DNA from: CAG-1138 sp964495385
GTDB lineage: Bacteria > Bacillota > Clostridia > Christensenellales > CAG-917
Direction of reading: 5' to 3'
Assembly (NCBI GenBank): GCA_964495385.1
Contig: CAZBVO010000011.1
Coordinates: forward strand, 1 to 49,685
Length of the DNA stretch: 49,685 bases
Position 1 is the stretch's first letter, and the number at the start of each line of letters is the position of its first letter. The notes under the pieces were generated by a model. It ran no database searches, had not been told where the DNA came from, and saw nothing but the letters and a program-made list of their open reading frames with translations. Shown piece by piece: positions 25,059-32,499 of the stretch. The translations under genes were made by a program, and so were the position numbers.

Positions 25059-26307
25059 CGAAGTTTTGCTGAAGGTTGAACATTTGTGTCAATACTTCAA
25101 AATGGGCTCCTCCGAACTTAAAGCCGTTGACGACGTAAGCTTTGAAATCAAAAAGGGCGAAGTGTTCGGCCTCGTCGGCGAGTCCGGCTGCGGCAAAACC
25201 ACAACCGGCCGTTCGATCATCAAATTGTACGACATCACCGGCGGCGACGTTTACTTTAAAGGACAGCGCATTGCAGCAGGTACGAGAAAGTATAAAGACG
25301 CAATAAAGGCCGAAAGAGCAAGTTTAAAGGCCGATATCGCTTCGATAAAAGCCGAATATGCGCAAAAACCTGAAGAAGCAAAGGTCAAAATCGCTGAAAG
25401 AAGAGCCGCCGCAAGCAAGGTGATCGAGGCAGAACGTGCCAAAATCGCTTCCGCCAAAGACGATCATAAAAACTGCGATAAGAAATATGCTAAGAAGAAG
25501 GTGCAGGAAGTCAACGACAAGTATGCGTCGCTTCTTGCCGAAGCCGCAGGCAACGAACAAAAGCTTGCAGAAGTAAAAGCCGAGTACAAAAAGGAACTTA
25601 AACTTGCGTCCAAAGAGAGAATCGTCACGCAAATTCAGATGATTTTCCAGGACCCTATCGCCTCGCTCGATCCTCGTATGACCGTACGCGAAATCATCGC
25701 CGAAGGTTTGATCATAAAGGGCATTAAGGACAAAAAGTACATCGACGAAAAAGTTTACGAAGTTTTGGAAATGGTCGGCTTGGTTCGCGAGCACGCTGAT
25801 CGCTATCCGCACGAGTTTTCGGGTGGTCAGCGTCAACGTATCGGCGTTGCACGTTCCATCATTATGCGACCGGAACTTATCATCGCAGACGAACCTATTT
25901 CCGCTTTGGACGTTTCCATTCAGGCACAGGTCATCAACCTTTTGAATGATTTGCGTCAGCAGCTCGGTCTTACCATTATGTTCATCGCGCACGACCTGTC
26001 GGTTGTAAAGTATTTCAGTGACAGAATCGGCGTTATGTACTACGGCAACCTGGTTGAAATGACCACGAGTGACGAACTGTTTGCACATCCTTTGCACCCT
26101 TACACCCGTTCGTTGCTGTCGGCAATTCCTTTGCCGGACCCTGTTTATGAAAAGAATCGTAAACGTATCGCATACAATCCGTTGGCAGAGCACGATTATT
26201 CCGTCGACAAACCGTCGCTTAGGGAAGTGAAACCGGGCCACTGGGTTAAATGCAATGATGCGGAATTCAAAAAATATCAGGAAATATTGAACAGTGACAA
26301 CAGATAA
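25045..26307 (+). CDS. Oligopeptide ABC transporter ATPase, OppF type, with coiled-coil insertion
   Basis: 420 residues, about 100 more than usual. Walker A GESGCGKT is at 45-52. Residues about 80-188 are an uninterrupted Ala/Lys/Glu-rich helical stretch (for example KAERASLKADIASIKAEYAQ) likely to form a coiled coil between Walker A and the Q-loop FQDP at 201-204. The signature SGGQRQR is near 259, with Walker B LIIADEPISALD and FIAHDLSVV after it. The peptide-importer C-terminal region HPLHPYTRSLLSAIPLPDP is present. AAGGAGG lies inside the end of oppD, and the end of this gene overlaps the DUF3899 gene by 14 bp. Confidence 0.93.
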   Translation: MENNNEVLLKVEHLCQYFKMGSSELKAVDDVSFEIKKGEVFGLVGESGCGKTTTGRSIIKLYDITGGDVYFKGQRIAAGTRKYKDAIKAERASLKADIASIKAEYAQKPEEAKVKIAERRAAASKVIEAERAKIASAKDDHKNCDKKYAKKKVQEVNDKYASLLAEAAGNEQKLAEVKAEYKKELKLASKERIVTQIQMIFQDPIASLDPRMTVREIIAEGLIIKGIKDKKYIDEKVYEVLEMVGLVREHADRYPHEFSGGQRQRIGVARSIIMRPELIIADEPISALDVSIQAQVINLLNDLRQQLGLTIMFIAHDLSVVKYFSDRIGVMYYGNLVEMTTSDELFAHPLHPYTRSLLSAIPLPDPVYEKNRKRIAYNPLAEHDYSVDKPSLREVKPGHWVKCNDAEFKKYQEILNSDNR

Positions 26308-26698
26308 AATCAAAAAATATGTAGTGACGTTTGCTGTCGGGCTGGCATTTGCCATAATATTTTGGACGGTTAACGATTTGATTAAATCGTCAAATTATTC
26401 GGCGTTGTTCAGCTCGTTGTCGGACGGACTGTTTGTCCCCGGAGTTTTGATTGCCGGGGTGGGCGGCCTTATCGGGACTTATAACGAAGGTCTTTTTGAC
26501 GGATTGTCTTACGGAATGCACGGATTGTTCGGATTCAGAAGTTTGCGGCGAGACAGCACCCCTAAAAAAGAAAATTACGGCGAATATAAGGAACGTAAAC
26601 ACAAAAACAAACGTCCGATAGGGCATCTTATAACCGTTGGATTAAGTTTTATTTTTACAGCGGTCGTGTGCCTTATGATATCGACAGTCTTCGACTGA
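26294..26698 (+). CDS. Small membrane protein, DUF3899-like
   Basis: 134 residues with three hydrophobic segments (about 10-24, 43-60 and 111-130) separated by a positively charged loop rich in Lys and Arg. The layout and the GVLIAGVGGLIGTYNEGLFD segment suggest the DUF3899 family, whose function is unknown. It starts at GTG inside the last codons of oppF (14-bp overlap), with AGGA about 11 bp upstream, so it is translationally coupled and is the sixth gene of the opp operon. A role with the transporter is inference from position. Confidence 0.7.
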   Translation: MTTDKIKKYVVTFAVGLAFAIIFWTVNDLIKSSNYSALFSSLSDGLFVPGVLIAGVGGLIGTYNEGLFDGLSYGMHGLFGFRSLRRDSTPKKENYGEYKERKHKNKRPIGHLITVGLSFIFTAVVCLMISTVFD

Positions 26699-26702
26699 AA
26701 AT

Positions 26703-26731
26703 AAGCGTCCCTAAGGGGCGCTTTGTTTTTT
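26703..26731 (+). terminator. Terminator of the opp operon
   Basis: AAGCGTCCC and GGGGCGCTT pair with one G-U around TAA and are followed by TGTTTTTT. Confidence 0.85.
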
Positions 26732-26738
26732 AAACGGA

Positions 26739-27563
26739 ATGGAAAAGATTTTAACTTACAACGTAACGCAGCCTCAGCGGCTCGGCGATTTTATGCGAGC
26801 GCATTTTTCGCATCGTCTGGCAACGCTGATAAAGCAATGTGACGGCTCGGTAAAAATAAACGGGAAGGACTTTGTCGCAAATCCGCTTTTGGCGGAGGGA
26901 GACACCGTTACGGTGTCAATTCCCGAACGCTTGAAACCGTTTGATGCGGCAACCAATTTAGACGTTGAAGTTCTGTTTAAAAACGAGGACTATCTTGTTG
27001 TCAAAAAGCCTGTGGGAATGCCGAGCATCCCCACCAAGGGGCATTATGCCGACAACTTGATTGCCGCCTTGACCTATCTTTATCCGAACGAAGTGTTTCG
27101 CGTGGTGACCAGACTCGACAAGGACACGTCGGGACTGGTGCTTGTGGCCCTTAATGCGCTGTCGCATCAGTTGTTGTCGAAGGCGCAAATAAACAAAAAA
27201 TACACGGCTGAGCTTTGCGGATTGCTTGCCGAAGACGTTATGGTAGAGGCAAAAATACTTCGCGGCGATACAATCAAAAGAGTTGTGGACGAACGTGGCA
27301 AGCCGTCAAAGACGCACTTTAAGGTGTTGAAACACACTGATAAAGGCAACACTTTGTGCGAATGCACATTGTTTACGGGGCGCACGCATCAAATACGGGT
27401 GCATGCCGAACATATCGGCCACCCCATTGTGGGTGACGAGCTTTACGGCAAAAATTCGGACGGCCACAATTCGGGGCAAAAACTGTGTTGTTCGCATTTG
27501 TCGTTCGCCGATCCGTTTGACGGTCGTAAAATGGTTTTTGAAATTAAAGAAGCAGGGTTTTAA
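26739..27563 (+). CDS. RluA-family 23S rRNA/tRNA pseudouridine synthase
   Basis: 274 residues. An N-terminal S4-like RNA-binding part (about 13-65, with DGSVKINGKDF and LAEGDTVTV) is followed by the catalytic domain, where VTRLDKDTSGLVLVAL carries the catalytic aspartate. LFTGRTHQIRVHAEHIGHPI and GDELYG are also family motifs. It converts uridine to pseudouridine in structured RNA; the exact site cannot be told. The start has no strong ribosome site and lies right after the opp terminator; I see no clear promoter, so read-through may supply part of its RNA. Confidence 0.93.
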   Translation: MEKILTYNVTQPQRLGDFMRAHFSHRLATLIKQCDGSVKINGKDFVANPLLAEGDTVTVSIPERLKPFDAATNLDVEVLFKNEDYLVVKKPVGMPSIPTKGHYADNLIAALTYLYPNEVFRVVTRLDKDTSGLVLVALNALSHQLLSKAQINKKYTAELCGLLAEDVMVEAKILRGDTIKRVVDERGKPSKTHFKVLKHTDKGNTLCECTLFTGRTHQIRVHAEHIGHPIVGDELYGKNSDGHNSGQKLCCSHLSFADPFDGRKMVFEIKEAGF

Positions 27564-27577
27564 CCCTGCTTCTTTTT
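27547..27577. terminator. Bidirectional terminator between rluA-like and tetR-like genes
   Basis: A perfect 13-bp stem (27547-27559 with 27562-27574) around TT, flanked by A and T runs; it includes the stop codon of the pseudouridine synthase. Confidence 0.9.
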
Positions 27578-27583
27578 TAAACT

Positions 27584-28141
27584 TTATCTTGAAAAATAGT
27601 TTGCAATAAATTTGATAACGTCGTCTTTGCTGCATTTGCCGCACCTCAGCCACCAAATTGCCATCGACAAACATCCGCCTGCCAAAAAGTTTGACAGCAG
27701 AGGAATGTCGTTTGGCGTCAGGTTAAATTCCTGCCAATGCTTGGTCAGAGTCTGTCGGAACGATTTTTCGATTTCTTCAAAAAACAGCGACGAAGATATA
27801 CAGTTGCTGTTGTTGTCGAAAAAGGCAAGAACGGCGTTTCTGTTTTTCTCCAAAAAATCCAACAGATCGTGAGTGGCGGCGTTGAGGACGTCGTGCAAAT
27901 TGTTCACGCCAACCATGTGCGAATAGTTTGCCACAAACGATTTGGTCAAATCTTCGATTGCAAACGAAAACAGCTGATATTTATCTTCAAAGTGTTTATA
28001 AAATGTGGCACGGTGAATCATGGACTTTTCGCAAATGTCCATAACAGTGATTTTGTCGAGATTGTTTTCGGTCAACAACTCAAGCAAAGCATTTTTCAAA
28101 AGGGTTCTTGTGCGAATGACGCGCATGTCTGTTTTTTCCAT
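27584..28141 (-). CDS. TetR/AcrR-family transcription regulator
   Basis: 185 residues. The N-terminal helix-turn-helix shows in ITVMDICEKSMIHRATFYKH followed by FEDKYQLF, the TetR pattern. The C-terminal ligand/dimer domain has FLAGGCLSMAIWWLRCG, as in the group of regulators related to the dihydroxyacetone-kinase activator type. AAAGGAGG precedes the ATG. It is divergent from the gerA-like operon and its own promoter contains an 11-bp palindrome over the -35 box, suggesting autoregulation. Whether it controls germination genes or a distant target is unknown. Confidence 0.9.
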   Translation of the reverse strand: MEKTDMRVIRTRTLLKNALLELLTENNLDKITVMDICEKSMIHRATFYKHFEDKYQLFSFAIEDLTKSFVANYSHMVGVNNLHDVLNAATHDLLDFLEKNRNAVLAFFDNNSNCISSSLFFEEIEKSFRQTLTKHWQEFNLTPNDIPLLSNFLAGGCLSMAIWWLRCGKCSKDDVIKFIANYFSR

Positions 28142-28165
28142 ATACGCCTCCTTTGTTTACATACA

Positions 28166-28195
28166 ATTATATAACTTAAAACGACAAAATGTCAA
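28166..28195 (-). promoter_or_regulatory. Promoter of the TetR-family gene
   Basis: On the minus strand perfect TTGACA (28190-28195), 18-bp spacer, perfect TATAAT (28166-28171). Confidence 0.8.
28183..28193. promoter_or_regulatory. Candidate TetR-family operator
   Basis: Palindrome GACAAAATGTC (arms GACA/TGTC with central AAA) overlaps the -35 box of the regulator gene, where a bound repressor would block transcription. It is shorter than most TetR operators, so it is only a candidate. Confidence 0.35.
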
Positions 28196-28269
28196 ATAGT
28201 CGACAGGTGTATATTTTTATAACGGTATAATTTTTTTGTATGACGGCAAAAATGTCAACGAGGTGCATA

Positions 28270-29709
28270 ATGCTGGATTTCGACAAAACAAAAAACCAAA
28301 TCGAAAAAACTTTATCCTCGGACGACGTGGTAGTGCGAGATTTACCCACCGCATTCGGGCGCAGCTGCCTAATTTACGTGGACGGAATGACCGACGTAAC
28401 CGTTCTGAACGAGGCAATCGTAAAGGGCCTTGCCGAAATGACCGCCGACGACAAGCCGACGGCGGACAATTTAAAAGCAAAGTTGACTTTTTCGGGGCAA
28501 ATCGAGGCGATGACCGTAAAAGAGGGAACAGTCGCCGTCGCCGAGGGGGATACCGTGCTTATTGCCGACGGTGCCGACGCCGTTTTTGTTTTTTCGATTC
28601 GAAAATACAATATGCGCACAATTGCCGAGCCGCCAACCTCTCCGGTGCTGAAGGGGCCTCGCGAAGGGTTTGTCGAAGATATGAAAACAAATCTGACGCT
28701 GATTCGCCGCAAGTTGCGGTCTCCGTCCGTGAGGGTGAACCAATTTAAAATCGGCCGTTACACCAATTCACCCGTGGCGGTTGTGTGGCTTGACGGGATT
28801 GCCGAACCCGAAGTGGTCAAAAAAATTCAGGAAAAGCTTCGCAAAATAGACATTGACGGCATCCTCGACAGCAGTTACGTTGCGGATTTTTTAAAAGAAA
28901 AACAGTACAGCATTTTCGAACAGGTCGGGATGAACGAAAAGCCCGACATGGTTGTGGGCAAGCTTTTGGAGGGCCGTGTTGCGATAGTCGTGGACGGAAG
29001 CCCGATGGTGCTGACTCTTCCGTTTGTGCTTGTGGAGCATTTTCAATACTGCTACGACTACTATACGTCAAGTCCGCGCGCCACTTTTTTGAGGATGATA
29101 AGGCTGTTGGGTATAGTGTTTTCGGTGCTTTTGCCGGGGGCATACGTTGCCATGCAGGAATTTCATTATCATCTTCTTCCGCTGAAGTTTTTGATAACGG
29201 TGCAGGGGGCGTTGAACGGAATCCCTTTCTCGCCGCCCATGGAAATGCTTACGGTCATTTTGATATTTGAAGTTTTGCATCAGGCAAGCATACGAATGCC
29301 CAAGTTTTTGGGCATAGCGTTAAGCATTGTCGGGGCGATAGTTTTGGGCGAAACCGCCGTCAATGCAGGGTTGATATCCAGCCCGGCGGTTTTGATAGTT
29401 GCGCTTTCTGCGCTCGGAACCAACGTCATCCCCGACGAACTGTCGGTGGTATCGTCGTTTAGGGTGCTGTTTATATTGGTTGCCAGCGTGTTGGGCCTGT
29501 ACGGAATGCTTGCGGCGGCAATTGTTATTTTGACCGAACTCGTGTCGTTGGAAAGTTACGGTGCGCCTTATTTTGCTCCGAATGCGCCTATGATAACGTC
29601 CGACATGAAGGACAATTTGTTTAAGGCGGGTTTGCTTCAAATGAAAAAACGGCCGAAGTCGGTGCCGAACGTAAACGAAACGAGGTTGGGAGGACAAGAT
29701 GAAAACTGA
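28270..29709 (+). CDS. Spore germination protein, GerA A-subunit
   Basis: A-subunit of a germinant receptor, 479 residues. The N-terminal half is soluble (NSPVAVVWLDGIAEPEVVKK is typical), followed by PFVLVEHFQYCYDYYTSSPR at the membrane boundary and then several helices, with LSALGTNVIPDELSVVSSFR in the family-typical place. It works with the B permease and C subunit in the spore inner membrane to sense nutrients. ATG at 28270 is chosen because GAGGTG is 5-6 bp upstream; earlier ATGs at 28240 and 28252 have no ribosome site. A TATAAT at 28226 lacks a good -35 box and no clear sigma-G promoter was found. Confidence 0.93.
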   Translation: MLDFDKTKNQIEKTLSSDDVVVRDLPTAFGRSCLIYVDGMTDVTVLNEAIVKGLAEMTADDKPTADNLKAKLTFSGQIEAMTVKEGTVAVAEGDTVLIADGADAVFVFSIRKYNMRTIAEPPTSPVLKGPREGFVEDMKTNLTLIRRKLRSPSVRVNQFKIGRYTNSPVAVVWLDGIAEPEVVKKIQEKLRKIDIDGILDSSYVADFLKEKQYSIFEQVGMNEKPDMVVGKLLEGRVAIVVDGSPMVLTLPFVLVEHFQYCYDYYTSSPRATFLRMIRLLGIVFSVLLPGAYVAMQEFHYHLLPLKFLITVQGALNGIPFSPPMEMLTVILIFEVLHQASIRMPKFLGIALSIVGAIVLGETAVNAGLISSPAVLIVALSALGTNVIPDELSVVSSFRVLFILVASVLGLYGMLAAAIVILTELVSLESYGAPYFAPNAPMITSDMKDNLFKAGLLQMKKRPKSVPNVNETRLGGQDEN

Positions 29710-30754
29710 AACAACTGTTTACAACAGGCAGGCGGCCGTGTTGCTGTTTATTTTGTCGGTAACTTTCAAGGCGGCGGCTTTGCCTGCGATGGTGGCCGAA
29801 GAGGCGGCAAGCGGCGGTTTGGTTGTGCTGGCACTTCTGTTTTTGACGGACGTAACCGGGTGGATTTTGCTTAGGCGTTTTATTGACATCGGTGGAATCG
29901 AATTGTTTGACAAAAACGCAAAAAAGTGGTTTAAATGCGCCATAATGATTGTTTTAAGTGCCTATTTTGTTTTTAAAACCATACTTTATTTTTCGCAAAC
30001 GATTGACTTTGTGGTGAGCTATATGTTTGAACACATAAAGCTTTTGGAGGCCACGATAGTGCTGTTTGTGCCGTGCGTGTTTTTGGCGGCAAAGGGAATC
30101 AAGAACATTGCTCGGGTGGGCGAAATAACCATTGTTATGGTGATTGTGGTGTTGGCATTCAATTGTTTGTTTATAAAAACCGATGCTGATTTTGCGCGAA
30201 ACTTGCCGCTTTTTAATATGTCTTTCGGAGAGACGGCATCCGTTTGCGCCAAGTTTTGCTTTTGGTTCGGCGATTTTATGCCGCTGCTTTTTGTGGCGGA
30301 AAAACGGAACAAACGAAATTTGACACCCTGGGCAATGGCCGGCGCAGTCGTATTTGTGCTTTTGACGTATGCTTTAATGTTTGCCATTTACGGCAAAAGT
30401 TTGGTTATTGTAAAAAACGCAATGCTGAAATTCGGTGTTTTCAATCATCTCGAAACCTATTTCGGAAGGCTCGACTGGACGGTCATAATCATTTGGTTGC
30501 CGATGGCGTTTATATGCGGAGGGACACAGCTTTGGGCGGCAGGCGAAGCGGTGAAACGACTGACCGGAAACAGGGCTGTCGCATTGACGTTGGCCTCGGT
30601 TGCCGTGTTTGTGTTTTTCCTGTTTGTGGAGGATGCGATGACCGCTACAAGCATGGCCAAAAGCGAGTGGGGGCTTGCAGCTCTCACAATAAACGTCGTG
30701 GTTCCGGCCGTTTTGTGCCTTTCGGCGGCAAGATTTAGGAAAAAGGAGTTGTAG
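29699..30754 (+). CDS. Spore germination permease, GerA B-subunit
   Basis: 351-residue polytopic protein with about ten hydrophobic helices, of the amino acid-permease-like GerAB group. It begins YNRQAAVLLFILSVTFKAAA, as such proteins do, and has ISQ-like FKTILYFSQTIDFVVSYMFE in helix 3. It likely binds the germinant. GGGAGG lies in the end of the A-subunit gene, which it overlaps by 11 bp, and it is followed directly by the C-subunit gene. Confidence 0.92.
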   Translation: MKTETTVYNRQAAVLLFILSVTFKAAALPAMVAEEAASGGLVVLALLFLTDVTGWILLRRFIDIGGIELFDKNAKKWFKCAIMIVLSAYFVFKTILYFSQTIDFVVSYMFEHIKLLEATIVLFVPCVFLAAKGIKNIARVGEITIVMVIVVLAFNCLFIKTDADFARNLPLFNMSFGETASVCAKFCFWFGDFMPLLFVAEKRNKRNLTPWAMAGAVVFVLLTYALMFAIYGKSLVIVKNAMLKFGVFNHLETYFGRLDWTVIIIWLPMAFICGGTQLWAAGEAVKRLTGNRAVALTLASVAVFVFFLFVEDAMTATSMAKSEWGLAALTINVVVPAVLCLSAARFRKKEL

Positions 30755-31921
30755 GTGAAAAAACTGTTTAAAAATCAATTGTTCATCGTGACGGTGTCGG
30801 TGATTATTTTGGTGTTTTTCGAAAGGTCGGTTCCCGTGATAACTTTGACCGACAGGGCGATAGTGGTGTCGGTTGGCATCGACAGAGAGGACGGCGAGTA
30901 CGTTCTGAGCGCACAAATAGCGCGCCCGTCGAGAAGCGGCGACGAAAACGGCGGAACGGCATTTGTGGTTGTTAAGGGCAAGGGGAAAAGCTTGTCGGCG
31001 GCAATCGAGGCGGTAGGACAAAATTGTTCGTTGGACGCAGGTCTTGCGCATTGCAATCTAATTGTTTTGGGCGGATATATCAAAGAAAACGGCGAATATC
31101 CGAATTTTGAAAATTTGGCGTCCAGCTACGGATTGCCCTACGAAGCAAGGTTGGTTATGACCGACGGCAGCGCAGAAAAGGTGATAAGATACCTAAGCCT
31201 TTACGAAATTTCGGGAATAAGGTTTGTGAACTACTTAAAAAGCGACAGAATTGCCGCCGAACAGTTTTCGTCGTCGGTAAAACAGCTTCTTTATGACGGA
31301 ACCTTGACGGGCGCGGCTACAAGACTTTTAAACGTTGCATTCGACGGCGACGACGTATCGTATGCCGATGAACCCAAGGAAAGTTGGCTGGAGGGGCTTA
31401 AAATGGAGGACAGTTATGCAATACGTTATGGCAGTCGGGCGGTGTATTTTAACGAGGGGCAGACCAGAATTTTAAACATCGTTCTTGAAAAACCGAAGGT
31501 GGGAAATTATGTTGTGGAGGTAATGGGAACGGAGGTGGATTTGCTTCTCGAAAGTGCCGAATCAAAGCTGTCGTATACGATATCAAACGGACAACCGACA
31601 GTGTCGATAAAAACAAAACTGAAACTTAAAGCGGACGAATTTGACAATAAACACCGTGATTTGTTGCTTACCGAAGAGGACTTTTTTGAGCGGCTCGAGA
31701 AAGCGGTGGTTTCGGCGGTGGAGCAAAGGTACCTTGAAAACTTGTACGAAACAATTGAATATGCCGTTTCAAACGGGGTTGATTTGTTTGAGGTTTACGA
31801 GGGGATGGACCGATACGAGCATAAAAAATGGGCAAGCATTTCGGGCGATAAGAAGGAAGATTATTTAAAGTTGGTTGCTTTCGATTGCAAGGTTGACATA
31901 ACGATAGTCGGCGTAGAGTGA
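30755..31921 (+). CDS. Spore germination protein, GerA C-subunit, without lipobox cysteine
   Basis: 388 residues of Ger(x)C type. TDRAIVVSVGIDREDGEYVL after the N-terminus, GLAHCNLIVLGGYIKENGEY and the C-terminal EEDFFERLEKAVVSAVEQRY match the family. GerC proteins are normally lipoproteins with a Cys followed by Trp-Asp; here the hydrophobic stretch FIVTVSVIILVFFE leads straight to RSVPVITLTDRA with no cysteine, so anchoring must be by an uncleaved helix. It starts at GTG immediately after the B-subunit stop codon, with AAAAGGAG at the end of that gene. Confidence 0.9.
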   Translation: MKKLFKNQLFIVTVSVIILVFFERSVPVITLTDRAIVVSVGIDREDGEYVLSAQIARPSRSGDENGGTAFVVVKGKGKSLSAAIEAVGQNCSLDAGLAHCNLIVLGGYIKENGEYPNFENLASSYGLPYEARLVMTDGSAEKVIRYLSLYEISGIRFVNYLKSDRIAAEQFSSSVKQLLYDGTLTGAATRLLNVAFDGDDVSYADEPKESWLEGLKMEDSYAIRYGSRAVYFNEGQTRILNIVLEKPKVGNYVVEVMGTEVDLLLESAESKLSYTISNGQPTVSIKTKLKLKADEFDNKHRDLLLTEEDFFERLEKAVVSAVEQRYLENLYETIEYAVSNGVDLFEVYEGMDRYEHKKWASISGDKKEDYLKLVAFDCKVDITIVGVE

Positions 31922-31954
31922 CCGAATTGAAAACCGAAAACAATTTTGCCACAA

Positions 31955-32269
31955 AAACTTTTGCTTTATTGTCGACAAGAGGTGGCGGCTATCGTTGTTT
32001 GTCAAACGAAAAAGGCGTCCTCAAAACGGGAGTAGGAGACGGTTTTTGCGAAATTTGGCCGTGCAAACAGCCCGGAAACAGCGGTTTTGGCAAGGTTTTT
32101 CCGTCGGTTGCGGCGGTATGGCTCGAGTCGGCGTCGGCGTAATTTTGTTCCCTTGAGGAAGCTAGGCAACACATGACCAGTACGGCAACGGCAAGCAAGT
32201 TGTTTGTGGGTTGCGCATTCGACCGTTCGACAACAGCGGTCGAAGGTTGAGTGTCGGAGCAAAAAGTTT
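31955..32269. repeat. Possible small non-coding element with imperfect inverted ends
   Basis: AAACTTTTGCT (31955-31965) and AGCAAAAAGTTT (32258-32269) are inverted copies differing by one A, bounding about 315 bp. Inside are the palindrome TTGTCGACAA (31969-31978) and an 8-bp hairpin TTCGACCG/CGGTCGAA (32218-32244). Both strands are open for over 70 codons but neither translation looks like a protein. This would fit a miniature transposable or dispersed repeat; only one copy is in the window, so it is unproven. Confidence 0.3.
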
Positions 32270-32369
32270 CAACGACGGGCGTGTCGGCGCGCGGATGCAA
32301 AACTTTGATTTTTGCATATTCTTCGGCAAGTTTTTCCATTTCGGATTCGTTCGGTAAAAGAAAATCCAT
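31989..32369 (-). CDS. Hypothetical protein, possibly a gene start fused to a repeat
   Basis: 126-codon frame with GAGGTG 5 bp before its ATG. The first 36 or so residues (MDFLLPNESEMEKLAEEY, then AKIKVLHPRADTP) read like normal protein with codon use similar to neighbours. Past the point at about 32260 the translation becomes Pro/Ser/Cys-rich and unlike a folded protein, apart from a hydrophobic LLAVAVLVMCCLA stretch. The change coincides with the inverted-repeat end at 32258-32269. I suspect a truncated gene whose remainder is element-derived, but an intact small membrane protein is not excluded. Confidence 0.4.
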   Translation of the reverse strand: MDFLLPNESEMEKLAEEYAKIKVLHPRADTPVVETFCSDTQPSTAVVERSNAQPTNNLLAVAVLVMCCLASSREQNYADADSSHTAATDGKTLPKPLFPGCLHGQISQKPSPTPVLRTPFSFDKQR

Positions 32370-32436
32370 ATTTCACCTCGCATTATTTTATGCTAAGCCC
32401 GCAAAGAAGTTGCAACAAATTATAAAAACAAAGTTG

Positions 32437-32465
32437 TTGCCATATATTTATTTATGTGTTACAAT
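32437..32465 (+). promoter_or_regulatory. Promoter of the hydrolase-like/lepB operon
   Basis: TTGCCA (32437-32442), 17-bp spacer, TACAAT (32460-32465), about 35 bp before the start codon. Confidence 0.65.
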
Positions 32466-32499
32466 GATATAAATAAAAGAGAGGCATATTTCGGGAAAA

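Noticed and set aside
31918..32142. 74-codon plus-strand gene after the germination C-subunit
   Set aside because: It overlaps the stop codon of the preceding gene but has no ribosome site, and its translation is not protein-like; it lies largely within the element-like interval.
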